Below, one piece after another: positions 56,321 to 64,000 of a DNA stretch of 64,000 nucleotides (position 1 is its first letter; the number at the start of each line of letters is the position of its first letter). Position numbers and translations under genes: made by a program. The notes under the pieces were generated by a model, which was given only the letters and a program-made list of their open reading frames with translations, did no database searches and was not told the origin of the DNA. Location: the NCBI GenBank assembly GCA_047971925.1, contig JBKEAC010000085.1:1-64000 (forward strand). The letters are read 5' to 3'. The stretch is from JBKEDC01 sp047971925 (GTDB taxonomy: Bacteria; Bacteroidota; Bacteroidia; Bacteroidales; Prolixibacteraceae).

Positions 56321-56845
56321 ATGAAAGTATATCTACATAAACTGGCTCTCTTAGCCATCATGGCTCAACTAATATTTTTGCCTTTTTCCGCATGCAAAAT
56401 GTCGTACTCTTTCACTGGTGCGGCTCTTGATCCTTCGGTTAAAACATTTGCTGTACTATATATTCAGAATAGAGCTCGATTGGTTAACCCTAATCTTAGT
56501 CAACAATTAACCGATGGACTCATTGATAAAATTAATCGCCAAACATCTCTTCAAATGATGCAAAATGAGGGAGATCTTGAATTTGAAGGTGTTATTTCTG
56601 ATTATAGAGTAACTCCTGTGAATATTTCTCAAGGTGACCTAGCAGCTCAAAATCGACTTACAGTAACACTGCAAATGAAATACACCAACAACAAAGACCA
56701 CGATGCTGATTGGGAAAAATCATTCTCTGCCTATGTTGACTTTGATGCTAACAGATTATTATCTGATGTTGAAGAGTCGCTTGCTGAGGAAATTATAGCT
56801 CAATTAACCGATGATATTTTTAATGCATCAATAGCCAATTGGTAA
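56321..56845 (+). CDS. lptE: LPS-assembly lipoprotein LptE
   Basis: Outer-membrane partner of LptD in lipopolysaccharide export. It has 174 residues, lipobox LPFSAC (Cys25), and then KMSYSFTGAALDPSVKTFAVLYIQN, the conserved Bacteroidota LptE start. DLEFEGVISDYRVTPVNI and AAQNRLTVTLQMKYTN continue the match. Its stop overlaps the next start (TAATG). Confidence 0.92.
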   Translation: MKVYLHKLALLAIMAQLIFLPFSACKMSYSFTGAALDPSVKTFAVLYIQNRARLVNPNLSQQLTDGLIDKINRQTSLQMMQNEGDLEFEGVISDYRVTPVNISQGDLAAQNRLTVTLQMKYTNNKDHDADWEKSFSAYVDFDANRLLSDVEESLAEEIIAQLTDDIFNASIANW

Positions 56846-57408
56846 TGAACAGTTCCATTCTAAATAAATATATAGAAAATCCAGAGCTTCTCAATGAGGA
56901 TAGTCTTATTGAACTCAAAAAAATAGTTCTCGATTTTCCACACTTCCAATTAGCATGGGTTCTATTAATCAAAAACTTAGTGCTACTTGAATCAGAAGAA
57001 CTTGATAGCTATTTAGAGAAAGCTTCTTTCTTCATCGTAGATAAACGACGATTATATCACCTGCTATACATCGACCCAAAACTAGCTATGAGAGAATTGA
57101 ACTTGAGTAAAAATGAACTAGCCAATTCGAGCAGTACGAAAATAAGCGACAAAAACTCTCCGCTCGAAGAATTAAGTAATCTTGCATTCTCGCTTCAGCA
57201 AAACACACCCTATCAAAATACAAGCGTAAAAAACACGAATAGCTCAGGTGAAAATGACTTTTTCACAGAAACTATGGCCAAAATATACATTAAACAAGGA
57301 TTATTTAAACAAGCAATTACATCTTATGAGAAATTATGTTTGAAATTTCCAGAAAAAAATGCTTACTTTGCCGAACGAATTGAAGAAATTAAGAAATTAA
57401 CGAAATAA
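56845..57408 (+). CDS. Small TPR-containing protein of the lptE-secG block
   Basis: It has 187 residues from ATG 56845, overlapping the lptE stop by 1 nt. The N-terminal part (LNEDSLIELKKIVLDFPHFQLAWVLL) is conserved in Bacteroidota proteins found in this position. The C-terminus contains a TPR (MAKIYIKQGLFKQAITSYEKLCLKFP). No signal peptide; cytoplasmic. Function unknown. Confidence 0.8.
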   Translation: MNSSILNKYIENPELLNEDSLIELKKIVLDFPHFQLAWVLLIKNLVLLESEELDSYLEKASFFIVDKRRLYHLLYIDPKLAMRELNLSKNELANSSSTKISDKNSPLEELSNLAFSLQQNTPYQNTSVKNTNSSGENDFFTETMAKIYIKQGLFKQAITSYEKLCLKFPEKNAYFAERIEEIKKLTK

Positions 57409-57414
57409 ATTAAA

Positions 57415-57801
57415 ATGTACACATTAATTACAGTCTTATTAATTATCGCCAGTGTATTCATGGTGTTAATCGTTTTAGTGCAAAACTCAAAAGGTGGAGG
57501 CTTGGCAAGCAACTTTCAATCAAGCAATCAAGTCATGGGAGTTCGCAAGACTAATGATTTCCTTGACAAGACAACTTGGTGGTTGGCTGGAATCCTTTTA
57601 GTCCTTTCTATTGCAGGTAGTGCTTATATACCTAAAGAAAACAAAGTCCCTGTTGCTACTGAAATGAGTAGCCAAATTAACAACGCAGCAAAACAAGCTA
57701 CTATTCAAACTGAGCCTGTATTTGAAGAAGCTACTGGAGAAGTAAATGCTACTGAAACTAATACTTCTGAAGAAACTGAAGCAAGCGAACCTACTCAATA
57801 A
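57415..57801 (+). CDS. secG: Preprotein translocase subunit SecG
   Basis: It has 128 residues. Two transmembrane helices (about 2-21 and 54-70) are separated by the conserved VLVQNSKGGGLASNFQSSNQVMGVRK. The acidic C-terminal tail (Glu/Thr-rich) is common in Bacteroidota SecG. It lies 6 bp after the TPR gene. A terminator follows. Confidence 0.95.
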   Translation: MYTLITVLLIIASVFMVLIVLVQNSKGGGLASNFQSSNQVMGVRKTNDFLDKTTWWLAGILLVLSIAGSAYIPKENKVPVATEMSSQINNAAKQATIQTEPVFEEATGEVNATETNTSEETEASEPTQ

Positions 57802-57904
57802 TAATTTCAGCTTTAGAAAATTAATTCTGCTCTTTAGCAGTATTTTTCTCCAGATACGGTTTTCAAAAAATCCACTATCTGGTCAATACATATGATTTAA
57901 ATTT

Positions 57905-57934
57905 AAAGACTAGTCCTAAGACTAGTCTTTTTTT
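57905..57934 (+). terminator. Rho-independent terminator after secG
   Basis: AAAGACTAGTC / GACTAGTCTTT with a 4-nt loop and a T tract. Closer to secG, CTGCT-CTTT-AGCAG near 57828-57841 followed by T-rich sequence may be a first, weaker one. Confidence 0.85.
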
Positions 57935-58235
57935 GCAACCAACGATAGAGCTAATTGTGCTAATTATTTTTTTAAGACAATTAAAAGCAAATTCCGAAGT
58001 TCATAAATTCCAAAACAAAGTCACGCAATCGATTTAATCACAAACTCCGGTTTTTACGCAGAAATATCTTAAACTGAAACCTGAACTATTTAATACAATT
58101 TTCGAAATTAAAAGACTAAATTTGAATCAAAAATATGATTAAAACTAATAGGTCATGTGGTGAAAATTTCCAATTCTCAATTAAAAACGAATTCTCAAGA
58201 TCATCTTTTACTCTATCATTTAAAAACAAAACATT
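57935..58235. other. Gene-free leader region upstream of the ABC exporter
   Basis: About 300 bp of AT-rich sequence. I see no hairpin, repeat or convincing promoter. Confidence 0.4.
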
Positions 58236-59981
58236 TTGCGCAAAAAAATTCAATTTATATATCATTACACCAGTCAATATAAATGGTGGTATCTCGGTGG
58301 TATCATCGCATTAATCCTCACCATTTGGATTTCAATTCTCATTCCTGAATATATCCAACTCTCAATCGACCTCCTTCACGACAAAAAATTTCAGCAAACC
58401 GATACACTTCGTCAATACATCGGCATTATTATTCTGCTGGCACTTGCAATGATTATCGTTAGATCAATTTCTCGAATACTTCTTTTTATTCCAGCTCGCC
58501 TCATTGAGCGGCAATTGAAAGGAGAAATGTTCCTCAAACTTAGTTCTTTTGGTAAAATTTATTTTGATGAAAACCCAACGGGTACAATCATCTCGAGAAT
58601 AAACAATGATATCAACGGCATTCGCATGATTACTGGATTTGGTACTTTGCAGCTGATTAACATTGTTTTCTCCCTATCGCTCACACCCTACATGATGTGG
58701 AAACTATCTCCAAGCCTAACTATTTATTGCATTGTTCCTGTCATCATCATATTTGCAATTGTTAGAGCAGGTATGAAAATAATGGTAAACCACACCCAAC
58801 ACCAAATGACATCTCTTCAATCATTATCGGCAAAAACCATTTCTTTTCTATCAGGGAATAGCGTAATTAAAAGCTACAATATTTATGATTATGCCGAAAA
58901 TGATGTCGAAATAGAAAACATTCGTCTATTTAATCATCAGATGAAAATTTCGTGGATTCGTTCTTTTGTCATGCCTCTGCTAGCCAACATGAGTCAAATT
59001 CTTAAAGTGCTCATTCTTTTTGCTGGTGGAATTTATTGCATTAATGGAGAATTAACCATCGGAGAACTAACTGCCTATATTGCCTATTCAGCCTTACTCA
59101 CCCAGCCCATCATGAGCCTTGGTTGGGTGCTCACCATTTTCCAACAAGGAATTGTGGGAATTGAAAGTTTACAAACCATTTTAAACCGAGAGGGTGAAGA
59201 TGACCATCGTGCTTCACTTGATGCAAATGTAAAACAAGATTTATTTCAGCACGGAATAAAAATTCAGAATTTATCCTACGCTTTTCCTAATTCCACTTCG
59301 AATACACTTAGCAATATCAGTTTTCAAATAAATCCAGGTGAAATTATTGGCATTACTGGTGAAGTGGGTGCAGGAAAAAGCACTCTTATCAACTGCATTA
59401 ATGGCTATCTTCGCACTGAAAGTGGTATGATTTTGTTTGGCAAGCTCGATGCCAATGAAATAAAATCCGATGATATTAGGCATGTGGTTCGCACTGTAAG
59501 TCAAGACACCTTCTTATTCTCCGATACAATTGAAAATAACATCATTTTTGGCTCTCAGAAAAACAATAACGCACGAAATCTCGATGATGCCATTTATAAA
59601 TCGGCATTAAAGGACGAAATTCTTCGATTTCAAGCCCACGAAAAAACAATCGTCGGAGAAAAAGGCATCATGCTTTCTGGCGGTCAGAAACAACGCCTTA
59701 GCTTGGCACGAGCATTATACACCCCTTGCGATCTACTTATTCTTGATGATATTTTCTCAGCTGTTGATACTGCTACTGAACAATTTCTAATCACCCAAAT
59801 TCTAGAAAACAATGTAGCAAAGAGCCTAATCATCGTTTCTAATCGTACTAGTGTACTTCAAAAAACAAATCAAATCATTGTGCTCAACAATGGAGAAATT
59901 AGTGAAAAAGGTAGCCATGAAGAACTACTGCTAAATTCTGCATTCTATCAGCAAATATTGAGACTACAAACCGAACAATAA
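58236..59981 (+). CDS. ABC exporter half-transporter with degenerate ATP site (subunit 1)
   Basis: It has 581 residues from a TTG (58236); no ATG fits upstream of the first TM helix. ABC type IV exporter fold: six TM helices (about 15-300) then the nucleotide-binding domain. Walker A is GEVGAGKS (about 375) and the signature LSGGQKQRLS is canonical, but Walker B reads LILDDIFSAVD (catalytic Glu replaced by Asp) and the H-switch His is Asn (VSNRTSVL). This is the pattern of the inactive-site subunit in heterodimeric exporters. Overlaps the partner by 1 nt. Confidence 0.93.
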   Translation: MRKKIQFIYHYTSQYKWWYLGGIIALILTIWISILIPEYIQLSIDLLHDKKFQQTDTLRQYIGIIILLALAMIIVRSISRILLFIPARLIERQLKGEMFLKLSSFGKIYFDENPTGTIISRINNDINGIRMITGFGTLQLINIVFSLSLTPYMMWKLSPSLTIYCIVPVIIIFAIVRAGMKIMVNHTQHQMTSLQSLSAKTISFLSGNSVIKSYNIYDYAENDVEIENIRLFNHQMKISWIRSFVMPLLANMSQILKVLILFAGGIYCINGELTIGELTAYIAYSALLTQPIMSLGWVLTIFQQGIVGIESLQTILNREGEDDHRASLDANVKQDLFQHGIKIQNLSYAFPNSTSNTLSNISFQINPGEIIGITGEVGAGKSTLINCINGYLRTESGMILFGKLDANEIKSDDIRHVVRTVSQDTFLFSDTIENNIIFGSQKNNNARNLDDAIYKSALKDEILRFQAHEKTIVGEKGIMLSGGQKQRLSLARALYTPCDLLILDDIFSAVDTATEQFLITQILENNVAKSLIIVSNRTSVLQKTNQIIVLNNGEISEKGSHEELLLNSAFYQQILRLQTEQ

Positions 59982-61750
59982 TGAACAATACCGAGATAAA
60001 AATTCAGCTCAAAGATTGGCAACTACTTGTGCGGTTTGCCAAATACTTTCGTCCTCACAAAAAATGGCTTAGCTACAGTTTAATTTCAATACCTATCACT
60101 ACAGCGGCAAGTGTTCTCTTTCTTTATTTAGTTCAATCAATCATTGACAACTACATTATTGCTGGAAATTTAGAAGGATTAAAATGGCAATCTCTTGCCT
60201 TATTCTTTGTCTTAATTATCAACATTCTTTTCGATGGTACTTATAGCTATTCCTTTGTGAAGGCTGGAGGGCTTACCATTATGGATGTGCGAAAGAAAAT
60301 GTTTGCCAAAGCCATTCGATTTCCGTCAAAATATTACGATAAAAACCCTATCGGAATCACTCTTTCACGGCTCACAAGCGATCTAGATGCCATTGCTGAA
60401 TCATTTGCCTCTGGCATACTTGGACTTCTTGCTGATAGTATCAAGACCATTGCTTTAACAATCTATCTTTTCTGCATTAATTGGAAACTAGCTCTTGCTG
60501 CAATCATTCTCCTTCCTGCCATTATGCTGATCATTCAATTCTTACGAAAAAAAATGAGAAAAGCATTCTTTGCTGCTCGTGCAAGTCTTGCCAAATCGGC
60601 TGCCTATTTGCAAGAAGCGCTGTATGGAATTAAAACAATCCAACTTTATGCCGCCAAAGATGAGGTTTTTAAAAAATACGACAAACTTAACAAGGACTTT
60701 AGCGATGCTCAGAATCATTCTAACATCTATGATTCTACACTATACTCAGTTATCGATGGAATCACAACGATTGCTACTGCTCTTGTCATTGCGTTAGGAG
60801 CAATTCTCATTGGAAACCAAAACCTAACCATTGGCATTCTTATCGTTTTTATCACTTCTCTTGAACGCCTTTTTGTCCCAATTCGGCAATTTGCACAACA
60901 GGTTTCTACAATTCAGCGTGCTCTTTCAAGCCTTGACCATCTGAGCGACCTATTCGACACCAAGATTGAAGAAGATGATTCCGTTCTACAAAACCAAAAG
61001 AATGATAGTCAAGAAATAAACATACAAGAAATAGAATTTAAAAATGTTTACTTTAGATACTCTGATGATGGCGATGATGTTCTTAAAAACATTTCTTTCA
61101 AATTAAATAAAGGCAACCGAATAGCACTCGTGGGAACTACTGGTTCAGGGAAATCAACCATTATTAAGCTTCTTGCTAAAAACTACAACAACTATCGAGG
61201 TTCTATTAAAATTAACGGACATGAACTAAGCGATCTTTCTATCCATTTAGTCCGAAAGGCCATTTCTGTCATGCAACAAGATATTTTCATGTTCAACGAC
61301 ACCATTAACTTCAACATTGCATTGGGTAGAGATAATATTTCCACCGATGATGTTAAAGCCGCTGCCGAATTCGTGTGTGCCAATCAATTTATTGAAAAAC
61401 TTCCTCAACAATACAACCATCTTATTAAAGACAACGGGACTAATCTATCTAAAGGACAGGCTCAGCTTTTATCATTTGCACGTGCTATTGCGGGAAAATC
61501 CGATTTAATCATCCTCGATGAAGCAACATCATCTGTCGATTCCATCACCGAGCAAGCCATACAGCAAGCTATAGCCAATATTTTCGATAAAAAAACGGTA
61601 ATTGCGGTGGCTCACCGACTAAGCACGATTAAAAATTCCGATTTGATACTCGTGCTCGATAAGGGAGAAATCATTGAACAAGGAAATCATCAAGACTTAA
61701 TTGACATGCATGGTAAATACGCTCAATTAGTTCAAAAACTCGATTCGTAA
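59981..61750 (+). CDS. ABC exporter half-transporter, catalytic partner (subunit 2)
   Basis: It has 589 residues. Six TM helices then the nucleotide-binding domain: Walker A GTTGSGKS, Walker B LIILDEATSSVD (catalytic Glu present), H-switch VAHRLST (His present). Its signature is LSKGQAQLLS rather than LSGGQ. With subunit 1, the site formed by this Walker set and subunit 1's LSGGQ would be competent, and the other degenerate, as in TM287/288- and LmrCD-type pumps. The start codon overlaps the stop of subunit 1 (TAATGA). Substrate unknown. Confidence 0.94.
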   Translation: MNNTEIKIQLKDWQLLVRFAKYFRPHKKWLSYSLISIPITTAASVLFLYLVQSIIDNYIIAGNLEGLKWQSLALFFVLIINILFDGTYSYSFVKAGGLTIMDVRKKMFAKAIRFPSKYYDKNPIGITLSRLTSDLDAIAESFASGILGLLADSIKTIALTIYLFCINWKLALAAIILLPAIMLIIQFLRKKMRKAFFAARASLAKSAAYLQEALYGIKTIQLYAAKDEVFKKYDKLNKDFSDAQNHSNIYDSTLYSVIDGITTIATALVIALGAILIGNQNLTIGILIVFITSLERLFVPIRQFAQQVSTIQRALSSLDHLSDLFDTKIEEDDSVLQNQKNDSQEINIQEIEFKNVYFRYSDDGDDVLKNISFKLNKGNRIALVGTTGSGKSTIIKLLAKNYNNYRGSIKINGHELSDLSIHLVRKAISVMQQDIFMFNDTINFNIALGRDNISTDDVKAAAEFVCANQFIEKLPQQYNHLIKDNGTNLSKGQAQLLSFARAIAGKSDLIILDEATSSVDSITEQAIQQAIANIFDKKTVIAVAHRLSTIKNSDLILVLDKGEIIEQGNHQDLIDMHGKYAQLVQKLDS

Positions 61751-61921
61751 GCGCCCTAATTTTTCGAGTTTCTCAACTGAATTACCAAAAATTTAGCAGA
61801 CTCCTCCTTGAAGCAGTCTTCACTAAATTCATTTTTGATTTACTAAAAATTTCTGTGCCAACAATTGCCTTTATTATAAGTTTTAAACTATCTTTACAGA
61901 GAATTTAAAAAAACATTCTGT

Positions 61922-62455
61922 ATGGCGATCATAAGACCATTAAACGGGAAAACCCCTATCATAGGCAGCAAATGCTTTATAGCTGAAAATGCAGCCATCA
62001 TCGGAGATGTAGAAATTGGAAACGGAAGTAGCGTGTGGTATAGCACCGTACTTCGTGGTGATGTGAACTACATTAAAATAGGTGAGAATACCAGCATTCA
62101 AGATTGTGCAGTTATTCACGGCACTTATCAGAAATCCGCAACAAATATCGGAAACCACGTTATCATTGCCCATGGAGCCATTGTGCACGGAGCAACTCTT
62201 CACGACCATGTGATGGTGGGAATGAATGCCGTTGTTCTCGATGATTGCATTATTCACTCAAACACAATCATTGCCGCTGGCTCGGTAGTTACAAAAGGAA
62301 CGGAAGTGGAAGGAAACAGTGTTTATGCAGGAATTCCAGCTAAAAAAATCAAAGACTTAACTCCTGAGCTAGCTCAAAATGAGCTAGAACGAATAGCTAA
62401 AAACTATGCCACCTATGCCAGTTGGTATGGCGATTATTATAACAACGAAAAATAA
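61922..62455 (+). CDS. Gamma-carbonic anhydrase-like hexapeptide-repeat protein
   Basis: It has 177 residues with left-handed beta-helix repeats (EIGNGSSVWYSTVLRGDVNYIKIG, NTSIQDCAVIHG, NHVIIAHGAIVHGATL). The metal-binding His positions of gamma-class anhydrases are represented by HG, AHGAIVHG. YrdA/PaaY-like homologues have zinc but variable carbonic anhydrase activity. It lies 40 bp before the nucleotidyltransferase gene on the same strand. Confidence 0.9.
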   Translation: MAIIRPLNGKTPIIGSKCFIAENAAIIGDVEIGNGSSVWYSTVLRGDVNYIKIGENTSIQDCAVIHGTYQKSATNIGNHVIIAHGAIVHGATLHDHVMVGMNAVVLDDCIIHSNTIIAAGSVVTKGTEVEGNSVYAGIPAKKIKDLTPELAQNELERIAKNYATYASWYGDYYNNEK

Positions 62456-62495
62456 ATCGATTTATCATTACAAAAAATAAAATAACACAAAACAA

Positions 62496-63395
62496 ATGAA
62501 ACCAACTTTATTAATTTTAGCAGCAGGAATGGGCAGCCGATATGGCGGTTTAAAGCAAATTGACCCATTTGGACCAAACGGAGAAGCAATTATTGAATAT
62601 TCCGTGTTCGATGCAATTCGTGCTGGATTTGGAAAAGTAGTTTTTGTCATTCGTGAAAGCTTTGCCGATGAATTTAAAGCAAAATTCAATGGTAAATTAG
62701 AAGGAAAAATCGAAGTAGAATATGTCTATCAAGAACTCAACAAACTACCCGAAGGCTATACATGCCCTGAAGGTCGTGAAAAACCTTGGGGTACTGGGCA
62801 TGCAATTCTAATGGCAAAAGAAGCTATTAAAGAACCTTTTGCATCAATCAATGCCGATGATTTCTACGGAAAAGAAGCCTTTGAAGTAATGGCTAAATTC
62901 CTTGCAAACGATTGCAATGAAGAGCAATATAGCATGATGGGATATTCTCTTAAAAACACACTCTCTGAATATGGTTCGGTGAGCCGTGGAATTTGCGAAA
63001 GCGATGCTAAAAACAACCTCACTGTAATCGTTGAGCGCCATGACATTCGCCGTGAAGCCGATGGCATTGTGTGCGACAATGGTCAAGGTGAAAAAATTAA
63101 GCTAGAAGAAAACTCTCCTGCGTCGATGAACTATTGGGGATTCCATCCTAGCCTATTCAATAAGTTAGAAAAATTATTTAAACAGTTCCTCGATACAAAC
63201 ATCAACACTCCAAAATCAGAATTTTACATTCCTAACGTGGTGTTCGATTTAATTAAGAGCAAAGAAGCTGCAACTAAGGTGCTAGAAGCCGATTCTCCAT
63301 GGTTTGGTGTAACATTCCCCGACGACAAGCCATTTGTGGTTGGAAAAATTAAAGACTTAACCGATAAAGGCATATATCCACCTAAATTGTGGTAA
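62496..63395 (+). CDS. Sugar-phosphate nucleotidyltransferase
   Basis: It has 299 residues. LILAAGMGSRYGGLKQIDPFGPNGEAIIEYS is the nucleotidyl-transferase NTP-binding start, and INADDFYGKEAF carries the metal Asp pair. YGSVSRGICESD and WFGVTFPDDKPFV are typical of the Bacteroidota family of this length often called simply nucleotidyltransferase. It makes an NDP-sugar of unknown identity. Followed by a strong terminator. Confidence 0.88.
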   Translation: MKPTLLILAAGMGSRYGGLKQIDPFGPNGEAIIEYSVFDAIRAGFGKVVFVIRESFADEFKAKFNGKLEGKIEVEYVYQELNKLPEGYTCPEGREKPWGTGHAILMAKEAIKEPFASINADDFYGKEAFEVMAKFLANDCNEEQYSMMGYSLKNTLSEYGSVSRGICESDAKNNLTVIVERHDIRREADGIVCDNGQGEKIKLEENSPASMNYWGFHPSLFNKLEKLFKQFLDTNINTPKSEFYIPNVVFDLIKSKEAATKVLEADSPWFGVTFPDDKPFVVGKIKDLTDKGIYPPKLW

Positions 63396-63421
63396 TATCT
63401 ATCTGTTAAAACATTAATATT

Positions 63422-63454
63422 AACGAGGATGTAATAAAAACATCCTCGTTTTTT
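63422..63454 (+). terminator. Rho-independent terminator after the nucleotidyltransferase gene
   Basis: AACGAGGATGT (63422-63432) / ACATCCTCGTT (63440-63450) with a 7-nt loop and a run of Ts. Confidence 0.9.
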
Positions 63455-63456
63455 TT

Positions 63457-63713
63457 GGTCTATGTCGAATAGGATTGGTAAAAATAATTTGCCTCTTTAG
63501 TTGTTCCTAACTTAGAGAAGGATGTGATTGAAACACGCTTGCAATACACTTGCAACGCACTTACAACAGTCTTCTATCATTTAATCGAAGCTCGCCACAT
63601 GCTATTCGTTTTTCAACGGAACGCCCATTTGGTCATTGTTGCATTGCCTTGTAGAATTAACCAAGCAAGCATAATTCGACAATTCACCTACCCACTAAAT
63701 TCAACATATAGCC
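63457..63713 (-). repeat. Dispersed repeat, copy 2 (outer module)
   Basis: Reverse complement of 4828-5112 with small indels; see that entry for shared blocks. It contains three spaced direct variants of TTGCAA(T/C)(A/G)CACTT near 63540-63565. The 65-codon plus frame inside it is not conserved in copy 1. It is followed after 26 bp by the leader and tandem repeats. Confidence 0.85.
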
Positions 63714-63739
63714 TTTTTTAAAAAAACTAACCCGTTGGC

Positions 63740-63842
63740 GGAATTAAATCGATGCATTTTTAATCCGATAAATAATAATTGAGTTTTAAAGGAACAAAAA
63801 TCGTTGCTAAAACACTTCTTATTACATTATAAATTGAAGCTT
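63740..63842 (+). repeat. Leader of the dispersed element, copy at 63.7 kb
   Basis: About 80% identical by eye to 39261-39364, with the same start (GGAATTAAATCG) and the same TATAAATTGAAGCTT junction to the 42-nt repeats. Confidence 0.85.
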
Positions 63843-64000
63843 AACTTAGCTCATGGGGAAAAATGTCGGCAATTAAGTTGACTTAAAGCACCACATTAAA
63901 AAGTTTATCAACAATTAAGTTGGCTTAAAGCATTACATCAAAAAAATTATCAACAATTAAGTTGGCTTAAAGCACCATTTCAAAAAAAATATGAACTAAT
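63843..64000 (+). repeat. 42-nt tandem repeats, second array (cut by window end)
   Basis: Three full 42-nt units (63843-63884, 63885-63926, 63927-63968) and a partial fourth. Each ends in a small palindrome TTAAG-TTG(G/A)-CTTAA. In the frame equivalent to that of the 39.4-kb array the units read like KALHQKNYQQLSWL, but unit 1 has a TGA and unit 2 a TAA, so this array is not open. Confidence 0.8.

Noticed and set aside
63524..63721. 65-codon plus-strand frame in the 63.5-kb repeat
   Set aside because: The frame is not preserved in the homologous copy at 4828-5112.

Overview
The window comes from an AT-rich bacterial chromosome of the phylum Bacteroidota, probably a Bacteroidales/Marinilabiliales-like lineage. 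Supporting signs are the block bamD-rpoZ-coaBC-DUF4835(PorD)-recN, Bacteroidota-type -7 promoter boxes (TAnnTTTG) in front of many genes, a YaiO-type barrel, a DUF5723 protein, and the sigma-54 regulator-lptE-secG block. Most of the window is ordinary housekeeping chromosome. I see no phage, plasmid, transposase or CRISPR genes. One tRNA (Arg, anticodon CCG) is present and there is no rRNA.

Layout. 1-4634 (minus): TetR regulator, TolC-like protein, membrane fusion protein and RND pump (cut by the window edge). 5358-7494 (minus): queE, queD and a PLP-fold aminotransferase homologue that has lost its catalytic lysine. 7564-20377: asnS, topB, an S1-domain CvfB-like protein, a MATE exporter (plus), queA, thioredoxin, and a DNA polymerase III alpha subunit with an N-terminal proofreading-exonuclease domain. 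21003-22849: exported C1 peptidase, bactofilin, tRNA-Arg. 22850-24068: gene-free, with two oppositely oriented copies of a hairpin-containing element. 24069-33844: purL, pheT, an LTxxQ periplasmic protein, msrA, a DedA-like membrane protein, an iron alcohol dehydrogenase. 33917-38894 (minus): recN, porD, coaBC, rpoZ, bamD. 38895-40028: gene-free, with a 42-nt tandem-repeat array. 40029-44732 (plus): three exported proteins, namely a PafA-like phosphatase that appears dead, a lipoprotein of unknown function and a DUF5723 protein. 44759-47821 (minus): FUSC protein and kdsB. 48040-54909 (plus): receiver protein, two tandemly duplicated TPR proteins (the second with a YaiO barrel), a HEAT-repeat membrane protein, and a family-2 glycosyltransferase carrying a periplasmic SPOR domain. 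54946-57801: sigma-54 regulator, lptE, a small TPR protein, secG. 58236-63395: heterodimeric ABC exporter, gamma-carbonic anhydrase-like protein, sugar nucleotidyltransferase. 63396-64000: a second, divergent copy of the dispersed repeat element.

The best candidates for something undescribed are: (1) the 48-55 kb locus, which looks like a polysaccharide synthesis and secretion machine whose synthase may be tethered to peptidoglycan by SPOR; (2) the dispersed element made of an outer module, a leader of about 104 bp and 42-nt tandem repeats, seen at 39.3 and 63.7 kb with the outer module also at 4.8 kb; (3) two probable pseudoenzymes (6.3-7.5 kb and 40.0-41.6 kb), the second in an uncharacterised exported three-gene set. 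All calls are from reading the sequence; no searches or foldings were run.
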